The notes: a model not told the origin generated them from the sequence alone. DNA of 64,000 nt from an uncultured Oxalobacter sp. (GCA_934401755.1 CAKRSU010000003.1:1-64000); one strand, 5' to 3'; shown: positions 19,094 to 28,989, counted from the first letter of the stretch. Translations and numbers: made by a program.

Positions 19094-20365
19094 TTACTTT
19101 ATGCCATAGAATTCAAAATCAACATCGGGTTTCTTTCCAGAAATAATAGCGGCAATTGAACGTCCTGAGCCACACCCCATTGTCCAACCCAATGTACCAT
19201 GTCCCGTATTTAAATACAAATTGTTATATTGCGTTTTCCCAATATAAGGAATATTAGAAGGGGTCATTGGACGAAGTCCTGTCCAAAAATGAGGCTGTGT
19301 GTAATCACAAGCATCAGGAAAAAGCTCGGATGTCCGACGAATCAATGCTTGACAACGTTCTTCATTAAGCTGACGACCATACCCATTCATTTCTGCCGTA
19401 CCAGCAACGCGCAATCGATTGCCTAACCGAGAAATACATAACTTGTATCCAGCATCAATCAACGAAACATAAGGCGCCTTATCTGGATCAATAACAGGAA
19501 ATGTTGCAGAATATCCTTTTGTTGGATAAATCATTAAATCAATACCCAATGGCTTCAAAAATGGCGCTGAAAAACTCCCAAAAGAACAAACAAATGCATC
19601 ACTTTTCAGGATTTCAAATTCACCATTATCCTTAATAATTTCTACTGCAGCAATGCGCGAATCTGCACCAGTTCCTTCAGTTAATAAACGAGTCGCTTGA
19701 GTATTGAAACGAAACTCAACACCTTGTTCCATCGCCTTTTTTGATAATGCAACCGTGAATTCTCTAGAGTCACCATGTTCATCATCTGGCGTATAATCTC
19801 CGCCGACTAATTTATCATAAACTGGATTTAACGCAGGTTCTAGACGAATCACTTCATCTTTTGTAATGGTATTACGAGGACATCCCCAAGAAGTCATCAA
19901 TTTAGCGCCCGCTTTTGATGCTTCATAATCCGCTTTTTCGGTATAAAAATGCATGATTCCCCGTTGAAGATGGGTATACTCAATCCCAGCTTCATCACGC
20001 AATTGACGTAAAGTACGTTTACTAAAATCTGCCATAGCCATACACTGTCGCGTATTATGAGCCGTCCGACCTGGCGTACATTCTCGCAAAAATCGAGCCC
20101 CCCATTCCCATTGCAACATTTCAGCTCGAAAACGATACAATAAAGGGGCATCTTCTTTACCGAGCCACTTAAAAATCTTTAATGGCGCCGCAGGATTTGA
20201 CCAAGGCTCTGAATGCGAAACTGAAATTTGAGAAGCATTGCCAAAAGTCGTCTCTTGTGAAGCACCATTACGTCGTTCAATCACTGTCACATCATGCCCC
20301 TCTTGGCGTAAGAACCATGCAGCGGCCGTTCCCGTAATTCCTGCTCCCAATACAGTTACTTTCAC
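19094..20365 (-). CDS. dadA: D-amino acid dehydrogenase small subunit (DadA-type FAD oxidoreductase)
   Basis: This DAO-family flavoenzyme oxidises D-amino acids such as D-Ala, passing electrons to the respiratory chain. The FAD Rossmann motif VLGAGITGTAAAWFL is at residues 5-19, and TGHGTLGWTMGCGSGR near the C-terminus is the DadA signature. The frame is open to an ATG at 20395, but a GGGAG ribosome-binding site lies directly before the GTG at 20365, which starts the protein at VKVTVLGAG as in relatives, giving 423 residues. It heads the tight run ending in ghrA. Linked dadX racemase is not present. Confidence 0.92.
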   Translation of the reverse strand: MKVTVLGAGITGTAAAWFLRQEGHDVTVIERRNGASQETTFGNASQISVSHSEPWSNPAAPLKIFKWLGKEDAPLLYRFRAEMLQWEWGARFLRECTPGRTAHNTRQCMAMADFSKRTLRQLRDEAGIEYTHLQRGIMHFYTEKADYEASKAGAKLMTSWGCPRNTITKDEVIRLEPALNPVYDKLVGGDYTPDDEHGDSREFTVALSKKAMEQGVEFRFNTQATRLLTEGTGADSRIAAVEIIKDNGEFEILKSDAFVCSFGSFSAPFLKPLGIDLMIYPTKGYSATFPVIDPDKAPYVSLIDAGYKLCISRLGNRLRVAGTAEMNGYGRQLNEERCQALIRRTSELFPDACDYTQPHFWTGLRPMTPSNIPYIGKTQYNNLYLNTGHGTLGWTMGCGSGRSIAAIISGKKPDVDFEFYGIK

Positions 20366-20414
20366 AATGTCTCCCTTCGATAATCTATGCGACAACTTAA
20401 TAGCAAAATCAATT

Positions 20415-20807
20415 CTAATTGTTCGTTATTTTAAGATGATTGCCCTTGGAAAAATATCCCTTTTGCTTTAATCGCTGCAATTCATCAGAAACAGTATGTG
20501 TAACAACAACGTCCATTGTGCTTCTTAAATCATCATTGATTGCTTGTACTAGGGTACCCGTTACTTTCTGTAATGTTGTTGTTAGATTTTGTTGAATAAT
20601 CTCTTCTAATACATAGCTAATACGTTCTTGCACACGATCCATAATACGTTGAGCTAAACGCTCTTCAAGTTCATTCCAATCCTGCTCATTTTGGGTTGAA
20701 TCGACAATATCGGGAACTGTCGATAAAACATGAGTCAATATTGGATAATCACTCTCATGATCCGAAGACAAACCGCCTTGCTTATTTTTATTAAAATCTA
20801 AATCCAT
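20415..20807 (-). CDS. Hypothetical protein linked to holC
   Basis: I do not recognise a characterised function. The 130-residue protein has an acidic, Asp/Ser-rich first 45 residues and then a long amphipathic helical stretch (NELEERLAQRIMDRVQERI onward) with regular hydrophobic spacing, and no signal peptide or membrane helix. Small uncharacterised proteins follow holC in other betaproteobacteria, so the pairing may be functional. It lies 9 nt behind holC and about 50 nt before dadA. The ATG is clear. Confidence 0.7.
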   Translation of the reverse strand: MDLDFNKNKQGGLSSDHESDYPILTHVLSTVPDIVDSTQNEQDWNELEERLAQRIMDRVQERISYVLEEIIQQNLTTTLQKVTGTLVQAINDDLRSTMDVVVTHTVSDELQRLKQKGYFSKGNHLKITNN

Positions 20808-20816
20808 AATTTCTGC

Positions 20817-21245
20817 TTATGCCCTCACACTTTTATGTTGAAGTGCATATCCCCTATCACGATAATACGTATATCTTTTTCTGCCTGCTTCTGTGTCAAT
20901 GACATCAGTTGATACTAATTCAAGCAAACGATCAAAACGAGCATAACTTACCGGAATCTCTTTAGAAAGATTAACGAGAATTTGACTCTCTGGTAAATCA
21001 GCCTCTCTATCAGCCGTTAAAATTACTTGTGAACGAGATAATAAGGGATCACCTAACACAGCATGTGGCAAAAAATCCGTATCAGAAAAAGTCCATAATG
21101 CTTGATCAAGTGCCGTAAGCTGTGTTTTATCTTCAGCTAAAATAACAATTTTTACATCTGGAACTTGCATCAAAGCTTTACGCACCCAACGACAAACATA
21201 ATTGACCTTATCCGGAATATTGGTACGAAACTCAATTCTTGTCAT
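20817..21245 (-). CDS. holC: DNA polymerase III chi subunit
   Basis: The chi subunit of the clamp-loader complex binds SSB. The start MTRIEFRTNIPDK, the VCRWVRKALMQ helix and the LPESQILVNLS segment fit HolC. The frame extends upstream to a TTG at 21266; the ATG at 21245 gives 142 residues, near E. coli chi (147). In many betaproteobacteria holC follows pepA; here it follows prlC instead, 82 nt behind it. Confidence 0.88.
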   Translation of the reverse strand: MTRIEFRTNIPDKVNYVCRWVRKALMQVPDVKIVILAEDKTQLTALDQALWTFSDTDFLPHAVLGDPLLSRSQVILTADREADLPESQILVNLSKEIPVSYARFDRLLELVSTDVIDTEAGRKRYTYYRDRGYALQHKSVRA

Positions 21246-21327
21246 ATCAAAAAATGGCGAAAGCAAAAGAAAAAGACACCATTAAATAAACACGAGCATT
21301 ATGGTCTGCTTTTCTCTCTTTAGAAAG

Positions 21328-23385
21328 TCATGAAAGAAGTCCACTATGACGAAGTAATGCATCAATAGTTGGTCGCCGCCCACGAAACGCCTCAAATGAT
21401 TCAATAGCTGGACGTGAACCTCCCCTAGAAAGAATTTCTGTAACTAATTTTTCTCCCATGGTACGCGAAACTGTTGAGCCTTCCTGTTTTGCGATTTCTT
21501 CAAACGCACCATAGACATCTGCAGAGAGCACTTCCGCCCACTTATAACTATAATATCCGGCAGAATAACCCCCTGCAAATATATGACTAAACGCATTTAG
21601 AAAACGGTTAAATGCGGGAGGGATTGTTACTGCGACCTGTTTTCTAACATGATCTAAAACATCCTGCGCTGTTTCTGTGCCATTAGGATCGTAGTCATAA
21701 TGCAAATGCATATCAACTAATGCAAATTCAACTTGACGCAACATGCCCATTCCCGATTGAAAATTTTTTGCTGCAAGCATTTTGTCAAACAGCACCCTTG
21801 GCAAGGAATCTCCCGTATCAACATGAGCACTCATTTGATGGATAACTTGCCATTCCCAACAAAAATTCTCCATAAACTGGGAAGGTAATTCAACGGCATC
21901 CCATTCCACGCCAGAAATACCGGATACCCCAAGATCGTCAATTTGCGTCATTAAATGATGCATACAATGCCCAAATTCATGGAATAACGTCTGTACTTCA
22001 TCATGAGTAAACAAAGCTGGTTGCATTTGCCCATCTTTCATGACTGGGGCAGAAAAATTACAATTCAAATAAGCAATCGGTGTTTGTAATCCATTAGATG
22101 TCATTCGACGACTACGCGCATCATCCATCCATGCCCCACCTCGTTTACCAGAACGAGCATATAAATCCATATAAAGCTGCCCCAATAATTTCCCATCTTT
22201 TTCAATACGGAAAAACTTCACATCTTTATGCCAAATAGGAGCAACATCAGGCTTAACAACAATGCCATACAATGAGGCAACTAAACTAAATAATCCTTTT
22301 ATGACCACATTTTCTGGAAAATAGGGTTTTATCTCCTGTTCAGAAAATGCATAGCGCTTTTGGCGAAGTTTTTCAGAAACATATGCCATATCCCATGCTT
22401 GAATATCATTCAAACCAAGCTCTTCTGCTGCAAAAGCTTTCAATTCAGCCAGATCTTTCTCTGCAAATGGATGGGCTCGCTGAGCTAAATCTTCCAAAAA
22501 AGCAATGACTTCTTGAGGTGTCGTTGCCATTTTTGATACTAACGAAACCTCTGCAAAATTCTGGTATCCCAACAGTTCAGCTTCTTGTTTTCTTAATCGA
22601 AGCAAATCTTGAATAATTTGAGTATTATCCCAGTCAAGATTTTCTCCTAACTCAGAAGCACGCGTACAATTTGCACGATACATCTTCTCACGTAACTGGC
22701 GATTATCTGCATACTGCATCACGGGAAAATAAGATGGAAAATGTAATGTAAATTTCCATCCTGACTTTTTCTCGGCTTTTGCGGCAGTCTGGGCAACTAA
22801 ACAAATATCTTCGGGTAATCCAGAAAGATCTTTTTCGTCTGTAATCAAAATTTCAAAATGATTGGTTGCATCTAAAATATTCTCTGAAAAACGTGTTGAA
22901 AGAGATGCTGTTTTTTCTTGAATATCCGCATAAAACTTTTTCTTATCTGCGGGTAATTCTGCTCCACCCAAACGAAAATCACGTAATGTATTTTCAATCA
23001 AACGCTTGCGAGCTGGGGTTAATGTCTCAAACAAATGAGAATTACGGATCATCTTATACTTTTCAAACAAAGCCAAATTTTGAGAAAGCGATGTCCAAAA
23101 TTCAGTAACAGCAGGAATATTTTCATTATAGACAGCACGCAATTCTGGGGTATCAACAACAGCACTTAAATGACCAACGATACCCCATGCACGACTTAAT
23201 TGCTCTGTATAATCATCCAATGGAGTAACAAAATTTTCCCATGTAATTTCTGCCATTGGTTTTTCCAATTCAGCAACGACAGTACGGCAACGAGATAAAA
23301 GTTCCGTAATTGCCGGCGTCACATGTTCCGGACGAATTTCATCAAAACGAGTCAATCCATTAAAATCAAGTAAAGGATTATTCAT
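21328..23385 (-). CDS. prlC: Oligopeptidase A (M3 metallopeptidase)
   Basis: This cytosolic zinc oligopeptidase degrades short peptides, including cleaved signal peptides. The zinc motif HEFGH lies in TLFHEFGHCMHHLM (about residues 464-477), and the third zinc ligand Glu follows in SGVEWDAVELPSQFMENF. The 685-residue length matches PrlC (680). It is preceded by folD but separated from it by a clear terminator, so it should have its own promoter in the short gap. Confidence 0.96.
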   Translation of the reverse strand: MNNPLLDFNGLTRFDEIRPEHVTPAITELLSRCRTVVAELEKPMAEITWENFVTPLDDYTEQLSRAWGIVGHLSAVVDTPELRAVYNENIPAVTEFWTSLSQNLALFEKYKMIRNSHLFETLTPARKRLIENTLRDFRLGGAELPADKKKFYADIQEKTASLSTRFSENILDATNHFEILITDEKDLSGLPEDICLVAQTAAKAEKKSGWKFTLHFPSYFPVMQYADNRQLREKMYRANCTRASELGENLDWDNTQIIQDLLRLRKQEAELLGYQNFAEVSLVSKMATTPQEVIAFLEDLAQRAHPFAEKDLAELKAFAAEELGLNDIQAWDMAYVSEKLRQKRYAFSEQEIKPYFPENVVIKGLFSLVASLYGIVVKPDVAPIWHKDVKFFRIEKDGKLLGQLYMDLYARSGKRGGAWMDDARSRRMTSNGLQTPIAYLNCNFSAPVMKDGQMQPALFTHDEVQTLFHEFGHCMHHLMTQIDDLGVSGISGVEWDAVELPSQFMENFCWEWQVIHQMSAHVDTGDSLPRVLFDKMLAAKNFQSGMGMLRQVEFALVDMHLHYDYDPNGTETAQDVLDHVRKQVAVTIPPAFNRFLNAFSHIFAGGYSAGYYSYKWAEVLSADVYGAFEEIAKQEGSTVSRTMGEKLVTEILSRGGSRPAIESFEAFRGRRPTIDALLRHSGLLS

Positions 23386-23413
23386 GTAAGCATTCTTTCA
23401 TTTCAGAAAAACC

Positions 23414-23442
23414 AAAAAAAAGGTACGCATTTTGCGTACCTT
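23414..23442 (-). terminator. Terminator between folD and prlC
   Basis: A perfect 9-bp stem (AAGGTACGC with GCGTACCTT, five-base loop) followed on the minus strand by a run of seven or eight T. It lies about 12 nt after the folD stop and ends folD as a single-gene transcript. Confidence 0.9.
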
Positions 23443-23453
23443 AGACTAAGAAC

Positions 23454-24317
23454 TTACTGTTGCGATTCCTTCAGCTTTCTTTCCGCTGCATCAATCGCAT
23501 TAGACAATAACATCGTAATTGTCATTGGCCCTACTCCACCTGGAACAGGAGAGATATAACCGGCAACTTCTTTGACATTATCAAAATCAACATCACCATA
23601 CAATTTGCCATCTTCTCCCTTACCGATACCAACATCAATCACAGCCGCACCAGGTTTAACCATATCTGCTTTAATGATATGACGCACACCTGAGGCCGCA
23701 ATCAAAATATCTGCTTGACGAGTCTGATAGCCAAGGTCACGTGTTTTAGAATTACAAATCGTAACTGTTGCCCCAGCTTGCAACAGCAACATCGCCATCG
23801 GCTTGCCTACAATATTAGAGGCCCCAACAATGACGGCACGAGCGCCACGAATAGGATAATTAACAGATTCCAGCATTTTCATCACACCAAAAGGTGTACA
23901 TGGCTTAATGCGAGGTTCCCCAATCATCAGCATACCCGTATTAAAAACACTGAAACAATCCATGTCTTTTTCTGGTGCAATCGCATCAATAACTTTACGA
24001 GGATCAATATGTTTTGGTAAAGGCAATTGAACGAGAATACCATGGACAGAAGGATCATTATTTAAAATATGAATACGTTCTAATAAAGCCTCTTCGGTAA
24101 AATCTGCTGGATATCTTTCCATAATAGAACGGATACCATTTTTAACAGAAGCATTCTCTTTATTGCGAACATAGACAGAAGAAGCGGGATCATCGCCAAC
24201 TAAGATCACAGCTAAACCAGGAACAATCCCTGCCTGTGCAAGTGCAGCTGCACGTTTTGCAATACCTTCACGTATTTTCTTTGCGAGTTCATTACCGCTG
24301 ATGATTTGAGCAGTCAT
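23454..24317 (-). CDS. folD: Bifunctional methylene-THF dehydrogenase / methenyl-THF cyclohydrolase
   Basis: FolD interconverts 5,10-methylene-, methenyl- and 10-formyl-tetrahydrofolate. The catalytic Lys in [13 protein letters not shown] (about residues 49-61), the loop QLPLPKHID, the NADP Rossmann segment [14 protein letters not shown] and the C-terminal [14 protein letters not shown] are all present. At 287 residues it is full length. The 135-nt gap upstream to rsuA is AT-rich and should contain its promoter. Confidence 0.97.
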   Translation of the reverse strand: MTAQIISGNELAKKIREGIAKRAAALAQAGIVPGLAVILVGDDPASSVYVRNKENASVKNGIRSIMERYPADFTEEALLERIHILNNDPSVHGILVQLPLPKHIDPRKVIDAIAPEKDMDCFSVFNTGMLMIGEPRIKPCTPFGVMKMLESVNYPIRGARAVIVGASNIVGKPMAMLLLQAGATVTICNSKTRDLGYQTRQADILIAASGVRHIIKADMVKPGAAVIDVGIGKGEDGKLYGDVDFDNVKEVAGYISPVPGGVGPMTITMLLSNAIDAAERKLKESQQ

Positions 24318-24452
24318 ATTGATATCGTTAAAAACTTAAATAAGAATCGTTAAAATTTTTATAATGGAAAATATAGTACGTTACACGAAAAAGAATAAAT
24401 AAAAAAGATCTAGTATAAAGAAACAAATGCGACTACATTATTTTTAAAGATT

Positions 24453-25178
24453 TTAGATATCCCTTTTTAACGAACTATCACTAGCAAGCCGTTGAATCTC
24501 AATGTTTGTAAGATGGCGCCATGTCCCTTGCTTTAAATTAGCAGGCAACTCAAGATGACCAATTGCTTGTCGATGTAACATAACCACTTTATTTCCGACC
24601 GCTGCAATCATTCGTTTAATTTGGTGGTATTTTCCCTCATCAATGGTTATTTCCATTCTATGTGTTCCTAATCGCTTGCACTCTAATGCTTGACTGATTG
24701 TTTTTTCATGATGAAGTTGAACACCATTGATAAGATTCGTTATCTGCGTATCTGTAATACGATCTGCCGTAGACAATTGATAAATTTTAGGAACATGCTT
24801 TTTAGGAGAGGTATAACGATGAATAAATTGTCCGTCATCCGACAATAAAAGTAATCCTGTTGTATCCTGATCCAACCGTCCAACACATTGTAAATTTCGA
24901 TTAATAAACTGCCACGGAATTAACCCAAAAATACTCGCATGATGCTGCGGCTTATGAGAACATTCATAACCTTCAGGCTTATTCATTATCAAATAGAGAT
25001 GCTCTTGATATTGCCATGACTCCCCATTAATAAATAGCTTCAAATTTTTAACAGGCAATCGTTCAGATGGATCATCGTAGACTCTTCCATCAATTAAAAC
25101 TGCGCCATCTAATATCAAATTGCGGCATTGGCGACGAGTTCCAAACCCCTGACTTTGCAGAATTTTTTCAAGTACCAT
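24453..25178 (-). CDS. rsuA: Ribosomal small subunit pseudouridine synthase A
   Basis: RsuA makes pseudouridine 516 in 16S rRNA. An S4 RNA-binding domain fills the first 50 residues (LEKILQSQGFGTRRQCRNLI), followed by the catalytic motif GRLDQDTTGLLLLSDDG with the nucleophilic Asp (about residues 100-116) and IDEGKYHQIKRM. A GTG at 25184 and ATG at 25178 are both possible starts two codons apart. Length fits RsuA (231). RluE or RluB cannot be wholly excluded by eye, but the size and S4 layout favour RsuA. Confidence 0.88.
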   Translation of the reverse strand: MVLEKILQSQGFGTRRQCRNLILDGAVLIDGRVYDDPSERLPVKNLKLFINGESWQYQEHLYLIMNKPEGYECSHKPQHHASIFGLIPWQFINRNLQCVGRLDQDTTGLLLLSDDGQFIHRYTSPKKHVPKIYQLSTADRITDTQITNLINGVQLHHEKTISQALECKRLGTHRMEITIDEGKYHQIKRMIAAVGNKVVMLHRQAIGHLELPANLKQGTWRHLTNIEIQRLASDSSLKRDI

Positions 25179-25257
25179 TTCCACAAAAGTGCCCCGTTTA
25201 AAATCCTAGAAAATTTTTAATGTCCGCATCATCTGGTATTTTTTAAATACCATACTC

Positions 25258-26640
25258 TTATGAAAACGCTGAAATATACCCTAATACAATTAATACAATG
25301 ACGATAACAGGCAATACATAACGAAAATACCAAAAAATAGAAGCAGGTAATTTAGGTCCTTGTCCACTATTAACTTCTGCTATAAAAGCTTTCCATTGCA
25401 TGCCATTTTTCGCCGTCACAAAAAGCACGAATATCACCGAACCAAATGGTAATATATTATCTGATATCAAAAAATCTTGAAAATCAAGAATAGTACTTTC
25501 CCCCCCTAAAGGATGAATAAAATCAAGTAGATTAAATCCTAATAATACGGGCAACGACAGCAATGTTAAAATCATAAAATTAATAATAACGGAGCGCCAT
25601 CTTGTGATTTTAAATAACTCAACTGACATCGAAACAATATTCTCATAGACAGCAATCAATGTTGTCATTGCAGCAAATAGCATAAAGAAGAAAAAAATAG
25701 CGCCCCAGAAAATGCCACCAGAAATATTGGAAAAAACGGTATTTAACGTAATAAATAACAAACCAGGCCCTGAAGACGGTTCAACGCCAAACGTAAAACA
25801 AGCTGGAAAAATCACAACACCTGCCAAAATAGCAACTAATGCATCTAAAAACGCAATCCATATTGCTTCAGAAACAACCGTATGCTCTTTATCCGCATAA
25901 GTTCCAAAAATCTCAATTGACCCAACACCTAGACTCAATGTAAAAAATGCCTGTCCCATTGCCGCCCAAACAATCGACAATATCCCTGCTTTTTCAATAC
26001 GTGATATATCAGGTATTAAATAATATGAAATTCCTTGATCAAACCCCGCCAGAAAAACCGATCGTCCCGCTAAGACGAATAACATGACAAACAGCAAAAT
26101 CATCAAAGGCTTTGTAATTCGTTCAAGCCCTTTAACAACACCTTGCCCAACAATTAGAAATGCCACTAATGAACAAGCGAGCATACACAAAAACATGGTG
26201 ATCGGATCTGCTAACAATGCCGTAAATTCGGTTGCCGCCTGTATTTCTGTTAAATTTTCTGCAAAACCACCCGTAGCAAAGCGAATACTGTAATAGAGCA
26301 GCCATCCTGTAATTAATCCATAAAAGGACATCAAAATGTAATTACCGGCAATCATCCAGTATTTATTATGTCGCCACCCGGTTTGCTCCCCGGCTAATAC
26401 TTCAAAAGCTTTAGATAAAGATTTCCTAGAAGCTCGCCCTACGGCAATTTCTATAATTAGAAATGGCAATCCAACAATAAAAAGAAAGGCCACATAAATC
26501 AGCACAAAAAGTGCGCCGCCATATTGACCCGTAATATATGGAAATCGCCAAACATTCCCTAGTCCAATGGCGCATCCTGCCGCAATCAGCAGAAAACCGA
26601 TACGTGATGAAAATGCTTCACGTTTCCCACTAACCGCCAT
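25258..26640 (-). CDS. Sodium-dependent transporter (NSS/SNF family)
   Basis: This inner-membrane symporter is of the neurotransmitter:sodium symporter family with LeuT fold. The first helix carries the hallmark GCAIGLGNVWRFPYI (about residues 18-32), which forms the Na+ and substrate site with an unwound centre. Eleven hydrophobic segments can be counted, and the 460-residue length fits bacterial members with 11 helices. The substrate is probably an amino acid but cannot be named. It stands alone, with about 285 nt to the next gene upstream. Confidence 0.9.
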   Translation of the reverse strand: MAVSGKREAFSSRIGFLLIAAGCAIGLGNVWRFPYITGQYGGALFVLIYVAFLFIVGLPFLIIEIAVGRASRKSLSKAFEVLAGEQTGWRHNKYWMIAGNYILMSFYGLITGWLLYYSIRFATGGFAENLTEIQAATEFTALLADPITMFLCMLACSLVAFLIVGQGVVKGLERITKPLMILLFVMLFVLAGRSVFLAGFDQGISYYLIPDISRIEKAGILSIVWAAMGQAFFTLSLGVGSIEIFGTYADKEHTVVSEAIWIAFLDALVAILAGVVIFPACFTFGVEPSSGPGLLFITLNTVFSNISGGIFWGAIFFFFMLFAAMTTLIAVYENIVSMSVELFKITRWRSVIINFMILTLLSLPVLLGFNLLDFIHPLGGESTILDFQDFLISDNILPFGSVIFVLFVTAKNGMQWKAFIAEVNSGQGPKLPASIFWYFRYVLPVIVIVLIVLGYISAFS

Positions 26641-26884
26641 ATCTAGTCCTTTAAAAAATTATAGGTACACATATCGTTTTTGTTATATCACGATGCGACC
26701 TATTTCAAAAATTTTTTCCTAGCAAGGAATATATTGCAAAAATAACCTTTTTAATCAATAGGAAATGAATATTAAAATCTTTCCTCCTAGAAAAGAACCT
26801 AATTTGTCGGTTTCTTTCAAGAAAAGACTTTTATTTTCACGTAAAAACATTTGTTATTATTTTTATAGAAATAACCATTTCTAT

Positions 26885-26921
26885 AAAAAAGCTTGGCAGT
26901 TTCAATCTGTCAAGCTTTTTT
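26885..26921. terminator. Terminator after the CoA-transferase gene
   Basis: A long stem, AAAAAAGCTTG paired with CAAGCTTTTTTT around a partly paired centre, begins directly after the stop of the minus-strand CoA-transferase gene. T runs on both sides make it work in either direction. The rest of 26641-26884 should contain the promoter of the NSS transporter; I see no gene there. Confidence 0.85.
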
Positions 26922-26925
26922 TGCA

Positions 26926-28431
26926 TTACCGATGCTTTTTCATTGTCCCTGTTTCAAGCAACCGCTGATGCCATGAAAGCGCTTTTTCAAGAACATGCGG
27001 TGTTTGACCGCCACGACGATTTGCTTCATTAACATAGTCAACCAACATATCTTTGAATTCACCTGTAACACAATTGTCAATAATTGTTTTGGCTCGTTCA
27101 CGAGGCGCTAAACCACGCAAATCTGCTAAACCGACTTCTGTAACAAGAATATCAACATCATGTTCAGTATGGTCAACATGCGGCACCATTGGAACAATAC
27201 TAGAAATAATCCCTTCTTTTGCAACAGATTTTGTCACAAATACGGCTGTATGAGCATTATGAGTAAAATCCCCGGACCCCCCAATACCATTCATCATGTG
27301 GGTCCCCATAACATGGGTGGAATTAATATGACCATAAATATCTGCTTCAAGCGCTGTATTAACCGTAATTAATCCCAGACGTTGCACAACCCCCGGATGA
27401 TTGGAAAAACGCTGCGGACGAATCACAACATTCTTTTTATAACGATCAAAATGATCAAACACCTGATGACTCATTTCATCGGTTAATGTAATAGCTGTTG
27501 CTGAAGCAAAATCCATCATACCCGCATCAATAAGCTCGAATGTGGAATCCTGCAACACTTCTGAAAACATCGTTAGATGACCAAACGGCCCTGTACGAAG
27601 TCCTGACATCACCGCATTTGCAATTGTCCCAATCCCTGCTTGTAATGGCCGAAGACTGCTTGTCAAACGCCCTTGTTTAATTTCTCGCTTAAAATAATCA
27701 ATAAGATGCCCTGCAATTTGTTCAGTTCCCTCATCAGGCGGCAAATTAGCAGACGGTGTATCCATTTCGTCTGTAATAACAATAGCTGCGATCTTATCAA
27801 ATGGAATCTGGATACCAATATCTCCAATACGATCAGCTGGCGTCATGATACCAATCGGTTCTGCCTCAGGAAAACGCTTAAAATAGGCAATATCATGAGC
27901 GCCTTCCAATGCTAAAGAATATGCAAGATTGATTTCAATAATGACTTTATCTGCCATCTGAGCAAAAATTTCATTATTACCAACTGAAGTTGTTGGAATA
28001 ATTTTCCCCTCTTCCGTAATGGACACTGCTTCTAAAATAGCAACATTCATTCGCTGACCACGACGGCGAATAATCTCAGCTGTTTCAGATAAATGACTAT
28101 CAATGTACATCAATTCGCCATGATTAATAGCATTACGCAATGTCCGAGACGTTTGAAAAGGTCCTCTATGAGAAAGTGCATGCGCATTAGATAATGCCTC
28201 GTCTACATCATTACCTAAAGATGCTCCCGTATATAGAGATATCTTCATCGGGTTTTGTATAGCTTTTCGAGCAATTGCATGAGGCACACTCTTCGCACCA
28301 CCTGCTAGAGTAAATCCGCTCATACCAACCAACATACCGTCTAAAATATATTCAGCTGCTGCATCAGCACTCGTAACTTTTGCACGCAACGCTGGAACTC
28401 TGATACGTTCCTTTAAAACATCGCTATTCAT
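26926..28431 (-). CDS. Acetyl-CoA hydrolase / succinate:acetate CoA-transferase family
   Basis: This class-I CoA-transferase moves CoA between acyl groups, most likely acetate and succinate as in AarC, SucCoA:acetate transferases and yeast Ach1. Features are SGFTLAGGAKSVPHAIA near the N-terminus, the glutamate-bearing ITLTDEMSHQ segment and the C-terminal NGIGGSGDFTHNAHTAVFV and LAPRERAKTIIDNC typical of the family. The open frame reaches back to 28506, but the ATG at 28431 gives MNSDVLKERIRVP and 501 residues, the family norm. It would contribute to acetate handling or a modified TCA cycle. It is monocistronic, with a structured leader and its own terminator. Confidence 0.9.
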   Translation of the reverse strand: MNSDVLKERIRVPALRAKVTSADAAAEYILDGMLVGMSGFTLAGGAKSVPHAIARKAIQNPMKISLYTGASLGNDVDEALSNAHALSHRGPFQTSRTLRNAINHGELMYIDSHLSETAEIIRRRGQRMNVAILEAVSITEEGKIIPTTSVGNNEIFAQMADKVIIEINLAYSLALEGAHDIAYFKRFPEAEPIGIMTPADRIGDIGIQIPFDKIAAIVITDEMDTPSANLPPDEGTEQIAGHLIDYFKREIKQGRLTSSLRPLQAGIGTIANAVMSGLRTGPFGHLTMFSEVLQDSTFELIDAGMMDFASATAITLTDEMSHQVFDHFDRYKKNVVIRPQRFSNHPGVVQRLGLITVNTALEADIYGHINSTHVMGTHMMNGIGGSGDFTHNAHTAVFVTKSVAKEGIISSIVPMVPHVDHTEHDVDILVTEVGLADLRGLAPRERAKTIIDNCVTGEFKDMLVDYVNEANRRGGQTPHVLEKALSWHQRLLETGTMKKHR

Positions 28432-28534
28432 GGCTTTACCTGTAGATGAAGATAAAATTAAGCTTTTTAATCCAATTTTAAGAGAAGTTGTTGCACACAC
28501 TCTCAATCTGGGATTCTGTCATCGAGGGATGGTT

Positions 28535-28604
28535 CCCCGATTTATCGCAGTTGAATCGGGGATATAGGTATCCAACCGCATAATATAGTTGCTTTTTTGC
28601 AACT
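28535..28604 (-). promoter_or_regulatory. Structured leader of the CoA-transferase gene
   Basis: Two inverted repeats stand 100-175 nt before the start codon: a perfect 8-bp GC-rich stem CCCCGATT/AATCGGGG (28535-28542 with 28554-28561) and a 6-bp AGTTGC/GCAACT around six T (28587-28604). They do not match a riboswitch class I know. They could be a leader control element or the remains of a terminator. Confidence 0.4.
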
Positions 28605-28989
28605 CCCAATCATGAGTTCGAATTATGAAGTATACCAGTGCTTCAACTAAAAGCAATAGAAAACCTTAAAAAGCTATGATTTTGTTGGAATTTTCCGATA
28701 AAATTACTCGATAAAGCGATTTTAAAAAATCATCTTTTTGATGAACTTAAATCTTACTTTATGACAAATAAGATTAAAATCAGAGAAGTTAGAGATGCTT
28801 TAGCAACTTTTCTTCAAAAAGAATCATTTTCAAGCATCTTAAATAGTTTAAAAAACTTCAAAATATCCGCTGATATATCCCATATCAAAAATTCATACCA
28901 CTTCACAAAGCCCCAACCGCACAAAAAAAATAAATGCCGGATTTTTTGTGATAATTAATACGATCTAAGATGATATTTCTAGGAGAATA
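28605..28989. other. AT-rich intergenic stretch without a convincing gene
   Basis: Between the CoA-transferase leader and the tRNA terminator lies about 385 nt of very AT-rich DNA. A 65-codon plus-strand frame (28761-28958) starts with ATG but has no clear ribosome-binding site, a Lys/Asn/Phe-rich composition expected from AT-rich DNA, and no recognisable motif. I treat it as non-coding or decayed sequence; the CoA-transferase promoter probably lies at its left end. Confidence 0.5.

Noticed and set aside
26926..28506. N-terminally extended form of the CoA-transferase
   Set aside because: The first 25 residues do not look like the family; ATG 28431 gives the normal start.
28761..28958. 65-codon plus-strand reading frame in the gap before tRNA-Thr
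   Set aside because: No ribosome-binding site, AT-driven residue composition and no motif; more likely chance or decayed DNA.
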